NCBI RefSeq assembly: GCF_001651865.1
Contig: NZ_LPUX01000064.1
Location: 310,001-374,000, forward strand
Reading direction: 5' to 3'
Length of the DNA: 64,000 bases
Origin: Sinorhizobium glycinis
Lineage (GTDB): Bacteria > Pseudomonadota > Alphaproteobacteria > Rhizobiales > Rhizobiaceae
Shown: piece after piece, positions 24,253 to 32,349 of the stretch
How positions within the stretch are numbered: the first letter of the stretch is position 1
Layout of the letters: each line of letters begins with the position of its first letter
The notes under the pieces: model-generated
The model's database searches: none
What the model was told of the DNA's origin: nothing
What the model saw: only the letters and a program-made list of their open reading frames with translations
Made by a program: the position numbers and the translations under genes

Positions 24253-25749
24253 TTAAGCCGCTTCGGAGGCCGAGGCGGCGGCGATCACCGCCGAGGTCGT
24301 CAGTTCTTCGCCCTTCAGCTCGCGGACGATCCGGCCGCGCGAAAAGACCAGGGCGCGATCGCAGATATGGGCGATTTCCTCGAAATCGGTCGAGACGAAC
24401 ACGACGGCGAGCCCCGCCTCGAGCGCCCGGGCGATCAGCCGGTAGATGTCGGCCTTGGCGCCAACGTCGACGCCCGCGGTCGGATCTTCGGCGACGAGCA
24501 GCTTGCGGCCGGTCGCCAGCCAGCGGCCGACCACGACCTTCTGCTGGTTGCCGCCGGACAGCGCCTCGATCGGCAGGCTCTGGTCGTTCGGCCTCAAGCC
24601 GACACTTTCGCCGATCGCCTCCGCGAGCGCCGCTTCCTTTGAGGGAGCGAGGACCGAAAACAGGCCGCGGCCGGCGGCCTGCGGATTGAGGAAGGTGTTC
24701 TCGCGCAGCGACAGCGACATGGCGACCGACTCTTCCGTCCGGTCGCGGGCGATCAGGCCGACGCCGGAGCGCATCGCCGCCACCGGACTTGACAGGTCAG
24801 GCTGCTCGCCGCCGATCGTCACCGTGCCCGAAAACGGCTGGCAGCCGAACAAGGCGCGGCCGACCAGTTCCTGACCGGCGCCGCGCAGGCCAACCAGACC
24901 GATGAGTTCGCCCTTGAGCACATCGAAGGAAACAGGCCCTACGCCCTGGCAAGCGAGCTGCCTGATGGTGACGACCGCTTCGCCCGGCGTACTCGCCGCC
25001 TTGACGAAGAGCTGATCGGCCTTGCGCCCGACGATCATTTCGATGAGCTCGTCCGGCGTCGTCTGGGCGACCGGCTTCTGGCCGACGAGACGGCCGTCGC
25101 GCAGCACCGCGACCCGGTCGGCGATGCGGAAGATCTCGTCGAGGCGATGCGAGACATAGATCATCGCGACGCCATGCTCTTTGAGCGGCCGGATAGCGTT
25201 GAAGAGCCGCTCCACCTCGTCTGCCGGAAGGCTCGCCGTCGGCTCGTCGAGCACCAGCACGTCGGCCTCGACGGCCAAGGCGCGGGCGATCGCCACCAGT
25301 GATTTTTCCGTGCGGGTCAGCGCCTGGACGCGGGTCGAGGGGTCGAAATCGCAGCCGACGAGGCGCAAGGCCTCGCGCGCCCGCTCCTCCGTGCGGCGCC
25401 AGTCGATCAGCCGCGTGCGCATCGAGAAGCCCTGCGCCAGGCCGACATTCTCGGCGACCGTCATCCATTCGATGAGGCCGAGATCCTGGTGGATGAAGGC
25501 GACCGGCTGCCGCTTGTTCGGCTTCGGCGGCTGGTTGACATAGGGCTCGCCGCGGAACCGGATCTCGCCGCCATCCGGCCGGTAGATGCCAGCGAGCGTC
25601 TTGATCAGCGTCGACTTGCCGGCACCGTTCTCGCCGAGAAGCGCAAGGATTTCACCGGCTTCGAGGTCGATAGAGACCTGGGACAGGGCCCGCGTGCCGC
25701 CGAACTCCTTGGTGATGGAGCGGAACTCCAAGAGCTTTTGACCATCCAT
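24253..25749 (-). CDS. Sugar ABC transporter ATP-binding protein with two nucleotide-binding domains
   Basis: 498 residues, RbsA/MglA type. The first domain has Walker A GENGAGKST near residue 40, Walker B VLVLDEPTAS, and a signature position that is degenerate (TRTEKS instead of LSGGQ). The second domain lacks a canonical Walker A (GLRGAGQEL) but has LSGGNQQK and AEDPTAGVDVGAK. This split of motifs is normal for the family. It is the first gene of the operon, and a perfect 20-base palindromic operator lies 35 bases upstream. Confidence 0.92.
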   Translation of the reverse strand: MDGQKLLEFRSITKEFGGTRALSQVSIDLEAGEILALLGENGAGKSTLIKTLAGIYRPDGGEIRFRGEPYVNQPPKPNKRQPVAFIHQDLGLIEWMTVAENVGLAQGFSMRTRLIDWRRTEERAREALRLVGCDFDPSTRVQALTRTEKSLVAIARALAVEADVLVLDEPTASLPADEVERLFNAIRPLKEHGVAMIYVSHRLDEIFRIADRVAVLRDGRLVGQKPVAQTTPDELIEMIVGRKADQLFVKAASTPGEAVVTIRQLACQGVGPVSFDVLKGELIGLVGLRGAGQELVGRALFGCQPFSGTVTIGGEQPDLSSPVAAMRSGVGLIARDRTEESVAMSLSLRENTFLNPQAAGRGLFSVLAPSKEAALAEAIGESVGLRPNDQSLPIEALSGGNQQKVVVGRWLATGRKLLVAEDPTAGVDVGAKADIYRLIARALEAGLAVVFVSTDFEEIAHICDRALVFSRGRIVRELKGEELTTSAVIAAASASEAA

Positions 25750-25783
25750 GCGCTCCTCCCAAAGTCGCTGGTTGAGGGGGAGC

Positions 25784-25803
25784 TTATGTTATCGATAACA
25801 TAA
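25784..25803. promoter_or_regulatory. Perfect 20-base palindrome, LacI-type operator of the sugar ABC operon
   Basis: TTATGTTATCGATAACATAA is fully self-complementary. It contains the same 16-base core as 11937-11952 and lies upstream of the ATPase gene at 25749. Confidence 0.82.
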
Positions 25804-25853
25804 TGGTCAAGGGGGTAATGACGGTTCGCCGAATTTGGAGCCTCGCGCCGATA

Positions 25854-26453
25854 CTATCGCAGGCTTGCCGGCCGCGCCCTTAGATTGTTTTGCACGTGGG
25901 ACACCCCGGGAACACCGTCCGCGCAGTCCTCGGCGCGCCGTTTGTCCAGCCGGCTCGAAACGAAGCCGCCGAGCGTCACTTCGCCGTTCGAAACGGAGAC
26001 TTCGATGCCGGAGGCGTCGAGCCACGGATCTTCGGTCAGCCGGTCGTTAACATCTTCCGCTATCCGGTCATCCGATCGCTTGTAGCCGCGCGGGCCTTTG
26101 CCCCGGAAGCGCCCTGCCTCGTCGCGGCTCCTGCGGCCGCCGGGCCACTCCTCCTGACCGGACCGGTTCCGGAAGGGCGGCGCATTCTCGTAAGGATCGA
26201 AGGAACCGAGCTCCTCGATACGGCGCGCCAGTGCGCGGCCACCGCCGCCATGAAAATAGCGGTTCGAATGTTGCAGCGCCTCTGCGAACCATGCGCCTTC
26301 ACCAGCCTCGTCACCGCGGCGGCCCCACCGCTCCTCATCGCGGTCCCTGCCGTGGCGGAACGGTCTGCTGCGCGTGCCATGTTCAGGATCGCGCCAGAGT
26401 TCTCTGCGCTTCGGGTCGCCCCGACTGTCACGCCGATGCCAATTCTCTCTCAT
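25854..26453 (-). CDS. BON-domain protein with long charged N-terminal region
   Basis: 199 residues. The first 120 are unusually rich in Arg, Gly, Glu and Asp and look disordered. A BON domain follows (about 128-195: DRIAEDVNDRLTEDPWLDASGIEVSVSNGEVTLGGFVSSRLDKRRAEDCADGV, with internal VSHVQNNL). BON domains bind membranes or phospholipids and occur in osmotic and stress proteins such as OsmY. No signal peptide is seen. It may be cotranscribed with the Gln-rich gene 76 bases upstream, which carries a stress-type promoter. Confidence 0.78.
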   Translation of the reverse strand: MRENWHRRDSRGDPKRRELWRDPEHGTRSRPFRHGRDRDEERWGRRGDEAGEGAWFAEALQHSNRYFHGGGGRALARRIEELGSFDPYENAPPFRNRSGQEEWPGGRRSRDEAGRFRGKGPRGYKRSDDRIAEDVNDRLTEDPWLDASGIEVSVSNGEVTLGGFVSSRLDKRRAEDCADGVPGVSHVQNNLRARPASLR

Positions 26454-26529
26454 CCGCGCCCTCCTTCTGGAGCCGTGGACGAAAGGCCCGCCAGCAGGTC
26501 CGGCAGGCCCCCGTTCACGCCAAACACCG

Positions 26530-27246
26530 CTACGCCAGGATGACGACGATCTTCAGCGACGACGGCTCGACGATGACGATCCGGCCGTCCGCCAATATGA
26601 AGAACAGATAGCCTTCGTATCTCGGCACGATCTTGATGATGCGCGGCGGAAGAGGTCTCAGCTTGACCTTGACGGTTTCAGGTACGGCGACGCCGACGGA
26701 AACGTCGAAGTCAACGTCGATCGGCTCGACCTTTTCTTCCTTGATGATCTGGGTGATCTCGGTCTTCTGTTCCACCGTCACGTTGACATCGCCGGAAGCC
26801 TGGCCTTCTTGGGTCTGTTGCGATTGACCCTGGTCCTGCTGCTGTTCGCCTCCTTCTTGCGACGGCTGCTGTTCGGTCTGATCCTGGGCGGGCTGCTGCT
26901 CCGTTTCGGTTTCGGTACCCTGCTGCTTGGTCTCGCCTTGCTGCTGTTGCTGCTGCGTATCGGCTTTCGGTTGCTGCTGCTGTTCGGTGCCGCCCTGCTC
27001 GGTCTCAGGCTGTTCGCCAGTGGTCTGGTCTTGCTGGCCCTTGCCGGTGGCTTCACCGTCCTGTTGGGCCGCTCCGCCCTGGGCATCGGGCTGCTGCCCC
27101 TGCGCCGCGCCCCCTTGCGGACATTCCGTACCCGCCGGGCACTCTGTGGACTGCCCCTGGGCCGGTTGCTCCGTCTGGGCGAATGCCGGCCCGAAGGGGA
27201 CCCCCAGGCTTAGGGCAAGCGCACTCTTGATCAGGATACCTTTCAT
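26530..27246 (-). CDS. Secreted Gln-rich low-complexity protein with C-terminal DUF1236-like domain
   Basis: 238 residues from ATG 27246 (GGAGAACG upstream); a longer frame to 27333 lacks a ribosome site. The signal peptide ends near residue 24 (GPAFAQ). Residues 25-150 are an extreme Gln/Glu/Gly/Thr tract with runs of five to six Gln. The last 70 residues are ordered and match DUF1236 (VPETVKVKLRPLPPRIIKIVPRYEGY, then IVIVEPSS). Such proteins are exported and of unknown function in rhizobia. A GGAAC-N16-GGTT motif upstream suggests general stress control. Confidence 0.82.
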   Translation of the reverse strand: MKGILIKSALALSLGVPFGPAFAQTEQPAQGQSTECPAGTECPQGGAAQGQQPDAQGGAAQQDGEATGKGQQDQTTGEQPETEQGGTEQQQQPKADTQQQQQQGETKQQGTETETEQQPAQDQTEQQPSQEGGEQQQDQGQSQQTQEGQASGDVNVTVEQKTEITQIIKEEKVEPIDVDFDVSVGVAVPETVKVKLRPLPPRIIKIVPRYEGYLFFILADGRIVIVEPSSLKIVVILA

Positions 27247-27283
27247 CGAACGTTCTCCAAATGTTAGGTCCCTTCCGGGGGCC

Positions 27284-27308
27284 AACCACGACGTGAAAGG
27301 TTTGTTCC
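27284..27308 (-). promoter_or_regulatory. Putative EcfG/RpoE2-type promoter (GGAAC-N16-GGTT)
   Basis: GGAAC at 27308-27304 and GGTT at 27287-27284 on the minus strand, ending 38 bases before the start of the Gln-rich DUF1236 gene. Same spacing and -10 box as the sites at 4322 and 32282. Confidence 0.6.
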
Positions 27309-27460
27309 CTGCAGGTTCATGGCGGGACTGCAACCGCCTTAACCCCTAAGGAGTAGGGCATTTGAATTCGTTCACGAACCGTTGCCCCGGTGTTCGTACC
27401 TATTTCAGCCATTCATTATGGAGGCGGAGAACCGCGTCGAAAGCCCGGTTTCGACCGGTT

Positions 27461-27485
27461 GGAACAACTTGCCGCACGCCGAGTT
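27461..27485 (+). promoter_or_regulatory. Candidate stress-type promoter before the SIR2 gene (GGAAC-N16-AGTT)
   Basis: GGAAC 27461-27465 and AGTT 27482-27485, 35 bases before ATG 27520. The -10 box is one base from the preferred form, so this is weaker than the neighbouring sites. Confidence 0.35.
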
Positions 27486-27519
27486 GAACGCTGCTGGGCG
27501 CGAAGAGACGGGAGCGAAA

Positions 27520-28335
27520 ATGAAGGAACACCTGGAGGCGATCGCTTCGGCACTGAAACGGCGGCATGCCGTCCTGTTCGTCGGCGCCGGCGTGTCGATG
27601 AGCGTCGGCTTGCCGTCCTGGAAGACGCTGATCGACCACATGCTGGAGGATCTCGATCTCGACGGTTCCGTGATGAAGGACCCGGACGTCACCTACCAGA
27701 CGATTGCCGAATGCTATCGCCTCGAGCATGGAAACATCCGCACGCTCTGCGAATGGATGCGCGAGAACTGGCGCATCCTGCCGGACCGCATCCAGAAATC
27801 CGAATTGCACCGGCTGATCGTCAGGCTCGATTTTCCGGTCATCTACACCACCAACTACGACAGCAATCTGGAAGTGGCCTACGACGTCCTCGGCAAGCGC
27901 CATGCGAAGATCAGCCATGCGAGAGACATGGCGACCGCTCCTGCCGGGGTGACGCAGATCATCAAGTATCACGGCGACTTCGACGATGCCGAGACGCTCA
28001 TCCTCACCGAAACCGACTACTTCAACAGGCTCTCCTTCGACTCACCGCTCGACGTGCGGTTCCGCAGCGATGCGCTCGGAGCGACGGTGCTCTTCATCGG
28101 CTACAGCATGTCGGATCTCAATATCAGGCTGCTGCTCCACCGCATCTGGAGCACCTGGCAGCGCTCCGGATACGAAAGCGACCGGCCGCAATCCTACGTC
28201 TTCATGTATCGGCCCAATCCGGTGCAGAAGGCGGTCCTGAGCAATTGGGGCGTGACGGTGCTTGAGGGAGAAGGACGCAATCCGCAGGAGGCGCTCCTGG
28301 CTTTCATCCGCGCGCTTAGCGCGGAGTCGGGGTGA
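27520..28335 (+). CDS. Stand-alone SIR2-like NAD-binding domain protein
   Basis: 271 residues from ATG 27520, which has GGGAG upstream; ATG 27418 is in frame but lacks one. The whole protein is one SIR2-like domain: GAGVS (22-26) after FV, TNYD (111-114) with the NAD-binding Asn/Asp, YHGDF (150-154) with the catalytic-position His151, and GYSMSD (194-199). There are no zinc-binding cysteine pairs, so it is not a classical deacetylase sirtuin. SIR2-like domains of this kind degrade NAD in several anti-phage systems, but a partner gene is not seen next door. Role as NAD hydrolase is inferred. Confidence 0.85.
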   Translation: MKEHLEAIASALKRRHAVLFVGAGVSMSVGLPSWKTLIDHMLEDLDLDGSVMKDPDVTYQTIAECYRLEHGNIRTLCEWMRENWRILPDRIQKSELHRLIVRLDFPVIYTTNYDSNLEVAYDVLGKRHAKISHARDMATAPAGVTQIIKYHGDFDDAETLILTETDYFNRLSFDSPLDVRFRSDALGATVLFIGYSMSDLNIRLLLHRIWSTWQRSGYESDRPQSYVFMYRPNPVQKAVLSNWGVTVLEGEGRNPQEALLAFIRALSAESG

Positions 28336-28766
28336 CAAGACCAACGCGCCGACGCCGCCCCCTGCCGCTGCCGCTTGCGGTTACGAGGGCCACTTTTTCC
28401 CTTGCCGTGCCTGTCCTTTCGGTCATTTCCGGCCGCGTTTGCCATGGCGCGCGGTCCGGGGTGTAAGCAGAAAGACACTCTCGTGCCTGTAGCTCGGCGG
28501 ATGATTCCGGGACGGCGCCCGCGACACCTGCGCAATTCGGATATTCCAGCGCGATCGGGCTACCGGCAAATGCGCATTATTTACCGAAGCCTAATGTTTT
28601 CGGTGGACCATAGGCGCCGGTTTCGTTCCTGCTCGCATTGCTGACGCGATAGGCGACAGATCGCTTCGGTGCCTGCCGAAGAGCGGAGATCGGACCGAAA
28701 ATTCGGAAAGGCCGCAGGTGAACCTCGCGTCGGCCTTATGGGTGCGTTGTGGTCCTGGGCATATAG
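28336..28766. other. Intergenic region without recognised genes
   Basis: 431 bases between the SIR2 gene and the GGDEF-EAL gene. Open frames here have no protein signature. A short inverted repeat ACCGAA...TTCGGT lies near 28587-28608. Nothing else stands out; part of it must be the promoter of the GGDEF-EAL operon. Confidence 0.5.
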
Positions 28767-31145
28767 ATGAATACGCATTCGGTAGAGAGCCGCTTCATTC
28801 TGATCGTTTCCAGCGCTCTCTTGCTCTTGATCGCGCCGCTCTTCGTGCTGTTCTTCTATCTTTCGAATGAACGCGCCTATCAGGACGTCGTCGATCACGG
28901 ACAGGTCCTGCTCCAGGCCAATTCGCTCGCCCTCGGCAAGCCGCTGTGGGATTTCGACGAAGAAAGCGTCCGGCAGATCGCCAGCACGATCCTCGCGGAC
29001 CGTTCGGTGATCGCCGTCCGCGTATACGAGGTCGCCGGCGGGCTCGACGTCAGGCTGCCGGAGCGCTCCCGGGACAAGGATCCGCCCGGGCAGATCCTGT
29101 CCACCCCCGTCCACTATCGCTCCGTCGACGGGACCAAGACGGTCGGCAGGCTGGAGATCGCGCTGCGGCAGCGCGACCTTTTCTCCGACTTCAAGATCGA
29201 CGATGCCGTCTATATCGGCATCTTTCTGTTTGCGATCGTGATCATCACGGCGGCCGCAATTCTGGGCAACCGCATGATGGTGACGAGACCGCTGCTCCGC
29301 CTGACGCACGCCATCGAGGCGACGCGCCGGCTCGGGTCGCGCCATATGGTGGACTGGGTGTCCGCCGACGAAATGGGAATGCTGGCCGCCAACTTCAACG
29401 AGATGCAGGCACGCCTCGCCCAGGAGGAAAACGACCTCAAGCGCGCCCACCAGAAGACGACGCGGATCTACAACCTCACGCCGGCGAAGCTCTATTCCGT
29501 CGACGAAGACGACCGCCTGACGGCAGTGAGCGACTACTGGCTGCTCGCCACCGGCTACGACCGCGAGACGGTTATCGGCCGTCCCTTCGCCGATTTTCTC
29601 GACCCGTCGACGCGCGACGCCTACGAGAACCGCAAGCGGCAGGCCACCGCAGGCGTGGAAGCGGCAACCGTCACCGTCAAGTTCAGATGCGCCGACGGCC
29701 GCCTCATCGACGTTCTGATCAAGGAGGTGCAGGCTCTCGAGGCGGGCGAAACCCTATCGCTGGCCGTCATGACCGACGTCACGGAATTGAAGACGGCGGA
29801 ACAGCGCAACCATGTGCAGGCGATCACCGATCACCTGACGGGCCTCCTCAACCGGCCGGGCTTCGAGATGGCGCTCGATGGAGCGATCCGGCAGACGGCC
29901 GAAGACGGCGGTGAACTCGCCTGCCTGCTCATCGACCTCGACCGTTTCAAGCCGATCAACGACAATCTCGGCCATGCCGCCGGCGACGAAGTGTTGCGCC
30001 AGATCGCCGGCCGGATCCGTTCCCAGGTGCGCGGCGAGGACAGGGTCGGGCGGCTCGGCGGCGACGAATTCGTCGTGCTGATCCCGGCAGGCCAGGCACG
30101 GAACGCCGCGCTGCAAATCTCCGAGCGCATCGCCGCCGCCTGCGCAGAGCCGGTCATCGTCGACGGCAACACGCTGTCGCTGAGCGCCAGCATCGGCATC
30201 GCGCTTTATCCCGCGCAGGCGAAAACCGCCGCCGAGCTGCTGCAGAAGTCGGACATGGCGATGTACGCCCGCAAGCACAACGGCAAGAACGGCGCGAAAC
30301 TCTTCGACCCGCTGATGGCAAGCCTTGCTCAGGAAAGGCTCAAGATCGACACCTATATCGAGGAGGGCCTGCGGCACGATTGGTTCGACGTCCATCTGCA
30401 GCCGATCGTCGATCTCAAAGGAGGGCAGGTCGCCGGCTTTGAGGCGCTGATGCGCCTCAATCATCCCGAACACGGCGTCCTGCCGCCGGCGGATATCATC
30501 CGGGTCGCCGAAGAAACCGGCGCGATCCTCAGGATCGGCGAGCGCATCTTCGAGAAGGCCGTGGCGCATCTTGCCCGCCTCTCTTCCATTCCCGGTCTCG
30601 AAAACGCCTATCTGGCCGTCAACTTCTCACCCCTGCAATTTTGCCCGGAACTGCCGGCCAGCACGTTTTCCGCCTTGATGAAATGGGGGATCACCCCCGC
30701 CCGCATCGTCGTCGAAATCACCGAAGCGGTGCTGATGCACCACAGCCCCGATATTCGCGACCTCCTGAGCGCGCTGAGCAATGCCGGGATGAAAATCGCC
30801 CTCGACGACTTCGGCACCGGCTATTCCTCGCTTAGCTACCTCGTCCATTTCCCGGTCAACATCATCAAGGTCGACCAGGCCTTCACCCGGTCGCTGACGG
30901 ACGAAAGCGAAACGGTCCGCCGACGGGTTCTCAAGCTCATCGCCGGCATCCACACCGTGGCGAAGGAGCTGAAGTGCCAGGTTGTCGCCGAGGGGATCGA
31001 GACCGAGGAGCAGCTAAACGCGCTCCTCTCCTTGGACGTCAGCTGCGGGCAAGGCTATTTCCTCGGGCGTCCCCAGCCCGTCGGCGACATCTTATCCAGA
31101 CTCGAATGCGAGCACCGGCCATTGCTGGCCGTGCAAGGGACCTGA
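28767..31145 (+). CDS. Membrane GGDEF-EAL protein with periplasmic, HAMP and PAS domains
   Basis: 792 residues. TM1 (about 10-33), a periplasmic domain (34-150), TM2 (150-172), HAMP (173-225), PAS (about 235-350), GGDEF (about 355-520) and EAL (530-780). GGDEF is intact (near 430), with an RGED inhibitory I-site five residues before it. The EAL domain keeps all catalytic motifs: FEALMR near 558, NFSP, EITE, DDFGTGYSS, KVD and EGIE. It can in principle both make and degrade cyclic di-GMP. It is followed after two bases by a periplasmic binding-protein gene, suggesting that a bound ligand is signalled through the periplasmic domain. Confidence 0.92.
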   Translation: MNTHSVESRFILIVSSALLLLIAPLFVLFFYLSNERAYQDVVDHGQVLLQANSLALGKPLWDFDEESVRQIASTILADRSVIAVRVYEVAGGLDVRLPERSRDKDPPGQILSTPVHYRSVDGTKTVGRLEIALRQRDLFSDFKIDDAVYIGIFLFAIVIITAAAILGNRMMVTRPLLRLTHAIEATRRLGSRHMVDWVSADEMGMLAANFNEMQARLAQEENDLKRAHQKTTRIYNLTPAKLYSVDEDDRLTAVSDYWLLATGYDRETVIGRPFADFLDPSTRDAYENRKRQATAGVEAATVTVKFRCADGRLIDVLIKEVQALEAGETLSLAVMTDVTELKTAEQRNHVQAITDHLTGLLNRPGFEMALDGAIRQTAEDGGELACLLIDLDRFKPINDNLGHAAGDEVLRQIAGRIRSQVRGEDRVGRLGGDEFVVLIPAGQARNAALQISERIAAACAEPVIVDGNTLSLSASIGIALYPAQAKTAAELLQKSDMAMYARKHNGKNGAKLFDPLMASLAQERLKIDTYIEEGLRHDWFDVHLQPIVDLKGGQVAGFEALMRLNHPEHGVLPPADIIRVAEETGAILRIGERIFEKAVAHLARLSSIPGLENAYLAVNFSPLQFCPELPASTFSALMKWGITPARIVVEITEAVLMHHSPDIRDLLSALSNAGMKIALDDFGTGYSSLSYLVHFPVNIIKVDQAFTRSLTDESETVRRRVLKLIAGIHTVAKELKCQVVAEGIETEEQLNALLSLDVSCGQGYFLGRPQPVGDILSRLECEHRPLLAVQGT

Positions 31146-31147
31146 CG

Positions 31148-31870
31148 ATGAAACAGCTCTTCTTCTTGATAACGCTTCTCTTTCCCCTGGCCGCCCAATC
31201 GGCGGACGTGAAATTCGTGACCGAATCCTACCCGCCCTTCAACTTTCGCGACGGCGAAGCCTACAAGGGCGCTTCGGTCGAGCAGGCCAGGCTTCTCATG
31301 GAGGATGCCGGCCTCAAATATACGATGGAGATGATGCCCTGGGCCCGGGCGCTTTTCCTAGCCGAGAACCACGAGATGCACTGCGTCTTCACCACCGTCC
31401 ACAACAAGGAGCGGCACGGCCGCTTCAAATGGGTGGAACCTCTGCTGAAGAGCCGCACGGTGCTGATCCGCAAGGCCGGCTCGCCCGCCAATCCGAAGAC
31501 CCTCGACGAGGCGAAGGCCTTCAAGGTCGGCACGCAGCGCGACGACTTCACCCAGACCATCCTCGAGGAAAACGGCTTTCCGCGGATCGATCTCGCCACC
31601 GACCTGGAACTGACGCTCAAGAAGCTCTTGACCGGCCGCGTCGACCTGATGCCGATTTCGGAGAAATACTTCGACAAGCTGAAGCGTGAGGGAACACCCA
31701 TCGAGTCGACGGTGGTGCTTGCCGAAGACATCTACTCGATCGCCTGCAACCCCTCCGTTCCGGACGAACTGATCGGCCGCATGCAGAAGGGCCTCGACAA
31801 GGTCATCGCCGACGGAACGCAGGCGCGCCTCTTCGAGCAATACGGACTCGCGAGCGAAGAGCAGAAGTAG
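31148..31870 (+). CDS. Orphan periplasmic binding protein, family 3, cotranscribed with a GGDEF-EAL gene
   Basis: 240 residues. The signal peptide is MKQLFFLITLLFPLAAQSA. The mature domain starts VKFVTESYPPFNFRDG and continues as an amino-acid-type binding protein (MMPWARALFLAEN, FKVGTQRDDFTQ, LLTGRVDLMPISE). It starts two bases after the GGDEF-EAL stop and has no permease or ATPase nearby, so transport is unlikely unless it borrows another system. A sensory role with the upstream protein is inferred, as for NspS with MbaA in Vibrio cholerae. Confidence 0.88.
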   Translation: MKQLFFLITLLFPLAAQSADVKFVTESYPPFNFRDGEAYKGASVEQARLLMEDAGLKYTMEMMPWARALFLAENHEMHCVFTTVHNKERHGRFKWVEPLLKSRTVLIRKAGSPANPKTLDEAKAFKVGTQRDDFTQTILEENGFPRIDLATDLELTLKKLLTGRVDLMPISEKYFDKLKREGTPIESTVVLAEDIYSIACNPSVPDELIGRMQKGLDKVIADGTQARLFEQYGLASEEQK

Positions 31871-31930
31871 CCTGCCAACCCGACTGCGGCGCCGTGCGTG
31901 TTTTCAGGCGCACGAAGTTCGCCGTAGAGG

Positions 31931-31989
31931 TTTGAATTGCTGCAAGTTTTTCTCCCTACCGGATACGATTTAAGGAAGCACGGCAGTAG
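31931..31989 (+). repeat. Dispersed rhizobial palindromic repeat, partial copy
   Basis: TTTGAATTGCTGCA, a short loop region with CCCTA...GGATACGATT, then GGCAGTAG. It matches the second half of the element at 42446-42552. Noncoding. Confidence 0.6.
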
Positions 31990-32051
31990 GCCGTCCGCGG
32001 CTAGCCCTGTATGATCGGGAAGTCCACGCTTCGCGAGGCCGCCAGGCACAG

Positions 32052-32252
32052 ATGTCCCGTATCCTGATCATCGTCGGCCTCATCATCGTTGCCGTCGGCA
32101 TTTTCTGGCCCTGGCTCGCGCGCATCGGCTTCGGCAGGCTGCCGGGCGACATCCTGATCGTGCGCGAGAATTTCACTATCTACATCCCGTTCACCACCGG
32201 CCTCATCGTCAGCATTCTCCTGACGGTGATCCTCTGGCTGGTTAACCGGTAG
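32052..32252 (+). CDS. Small two-helix membrane protein (DUF2905)
   Basis: 66 residues with two hydrophobic helices (about 3-20 and 43-63) around a short loop containing the family motif GFGRLPGDI. This matches DUF2905, a widespread small inner-membrane family of unknown function. No strong ribosome site precedes ATG 32052. A dispersed repeat lies just upstream. Confidence 0.82.
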   Translation: MSRILIIVGLIIVAVGIFWPWLARIGFGRLPGDILIVRENFTIYIPFTTGLIVSILLTVILWLVNR

Positions 32253-32281
32253 GGCCTTGCCACCACGCGCGCGGCGGGAAG

Positions 32282-32306
32282 GGAACGAATCCGGTTTCGC
32301 CCGGTT
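32282..32306 (+). promoter_or_regulatory. Putative EcfG/RpoE2-type promoter (GGAAC-N16-GGTT)
   Basis: GGAAC 32282-32286, 16 bases, GGTT 32303-32306, and the coding start at 32350. Identical boxes and spacing to the sites at 4322 and 27284. Confidence 0.6.
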
Positions 32307-32349
32307 AGTTTCCGTAACGATAACATCGTGAATCTCAAGGAAGCTTTCC

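Noticed and set aside
32312..32326. GTAACGATAACAT resembling the LacI operator
   Set aside because: It is only a partial match, lies downstream of a better stress-type promoter and precedes an unrelated membrane protein outside the sugar-acid cluster.
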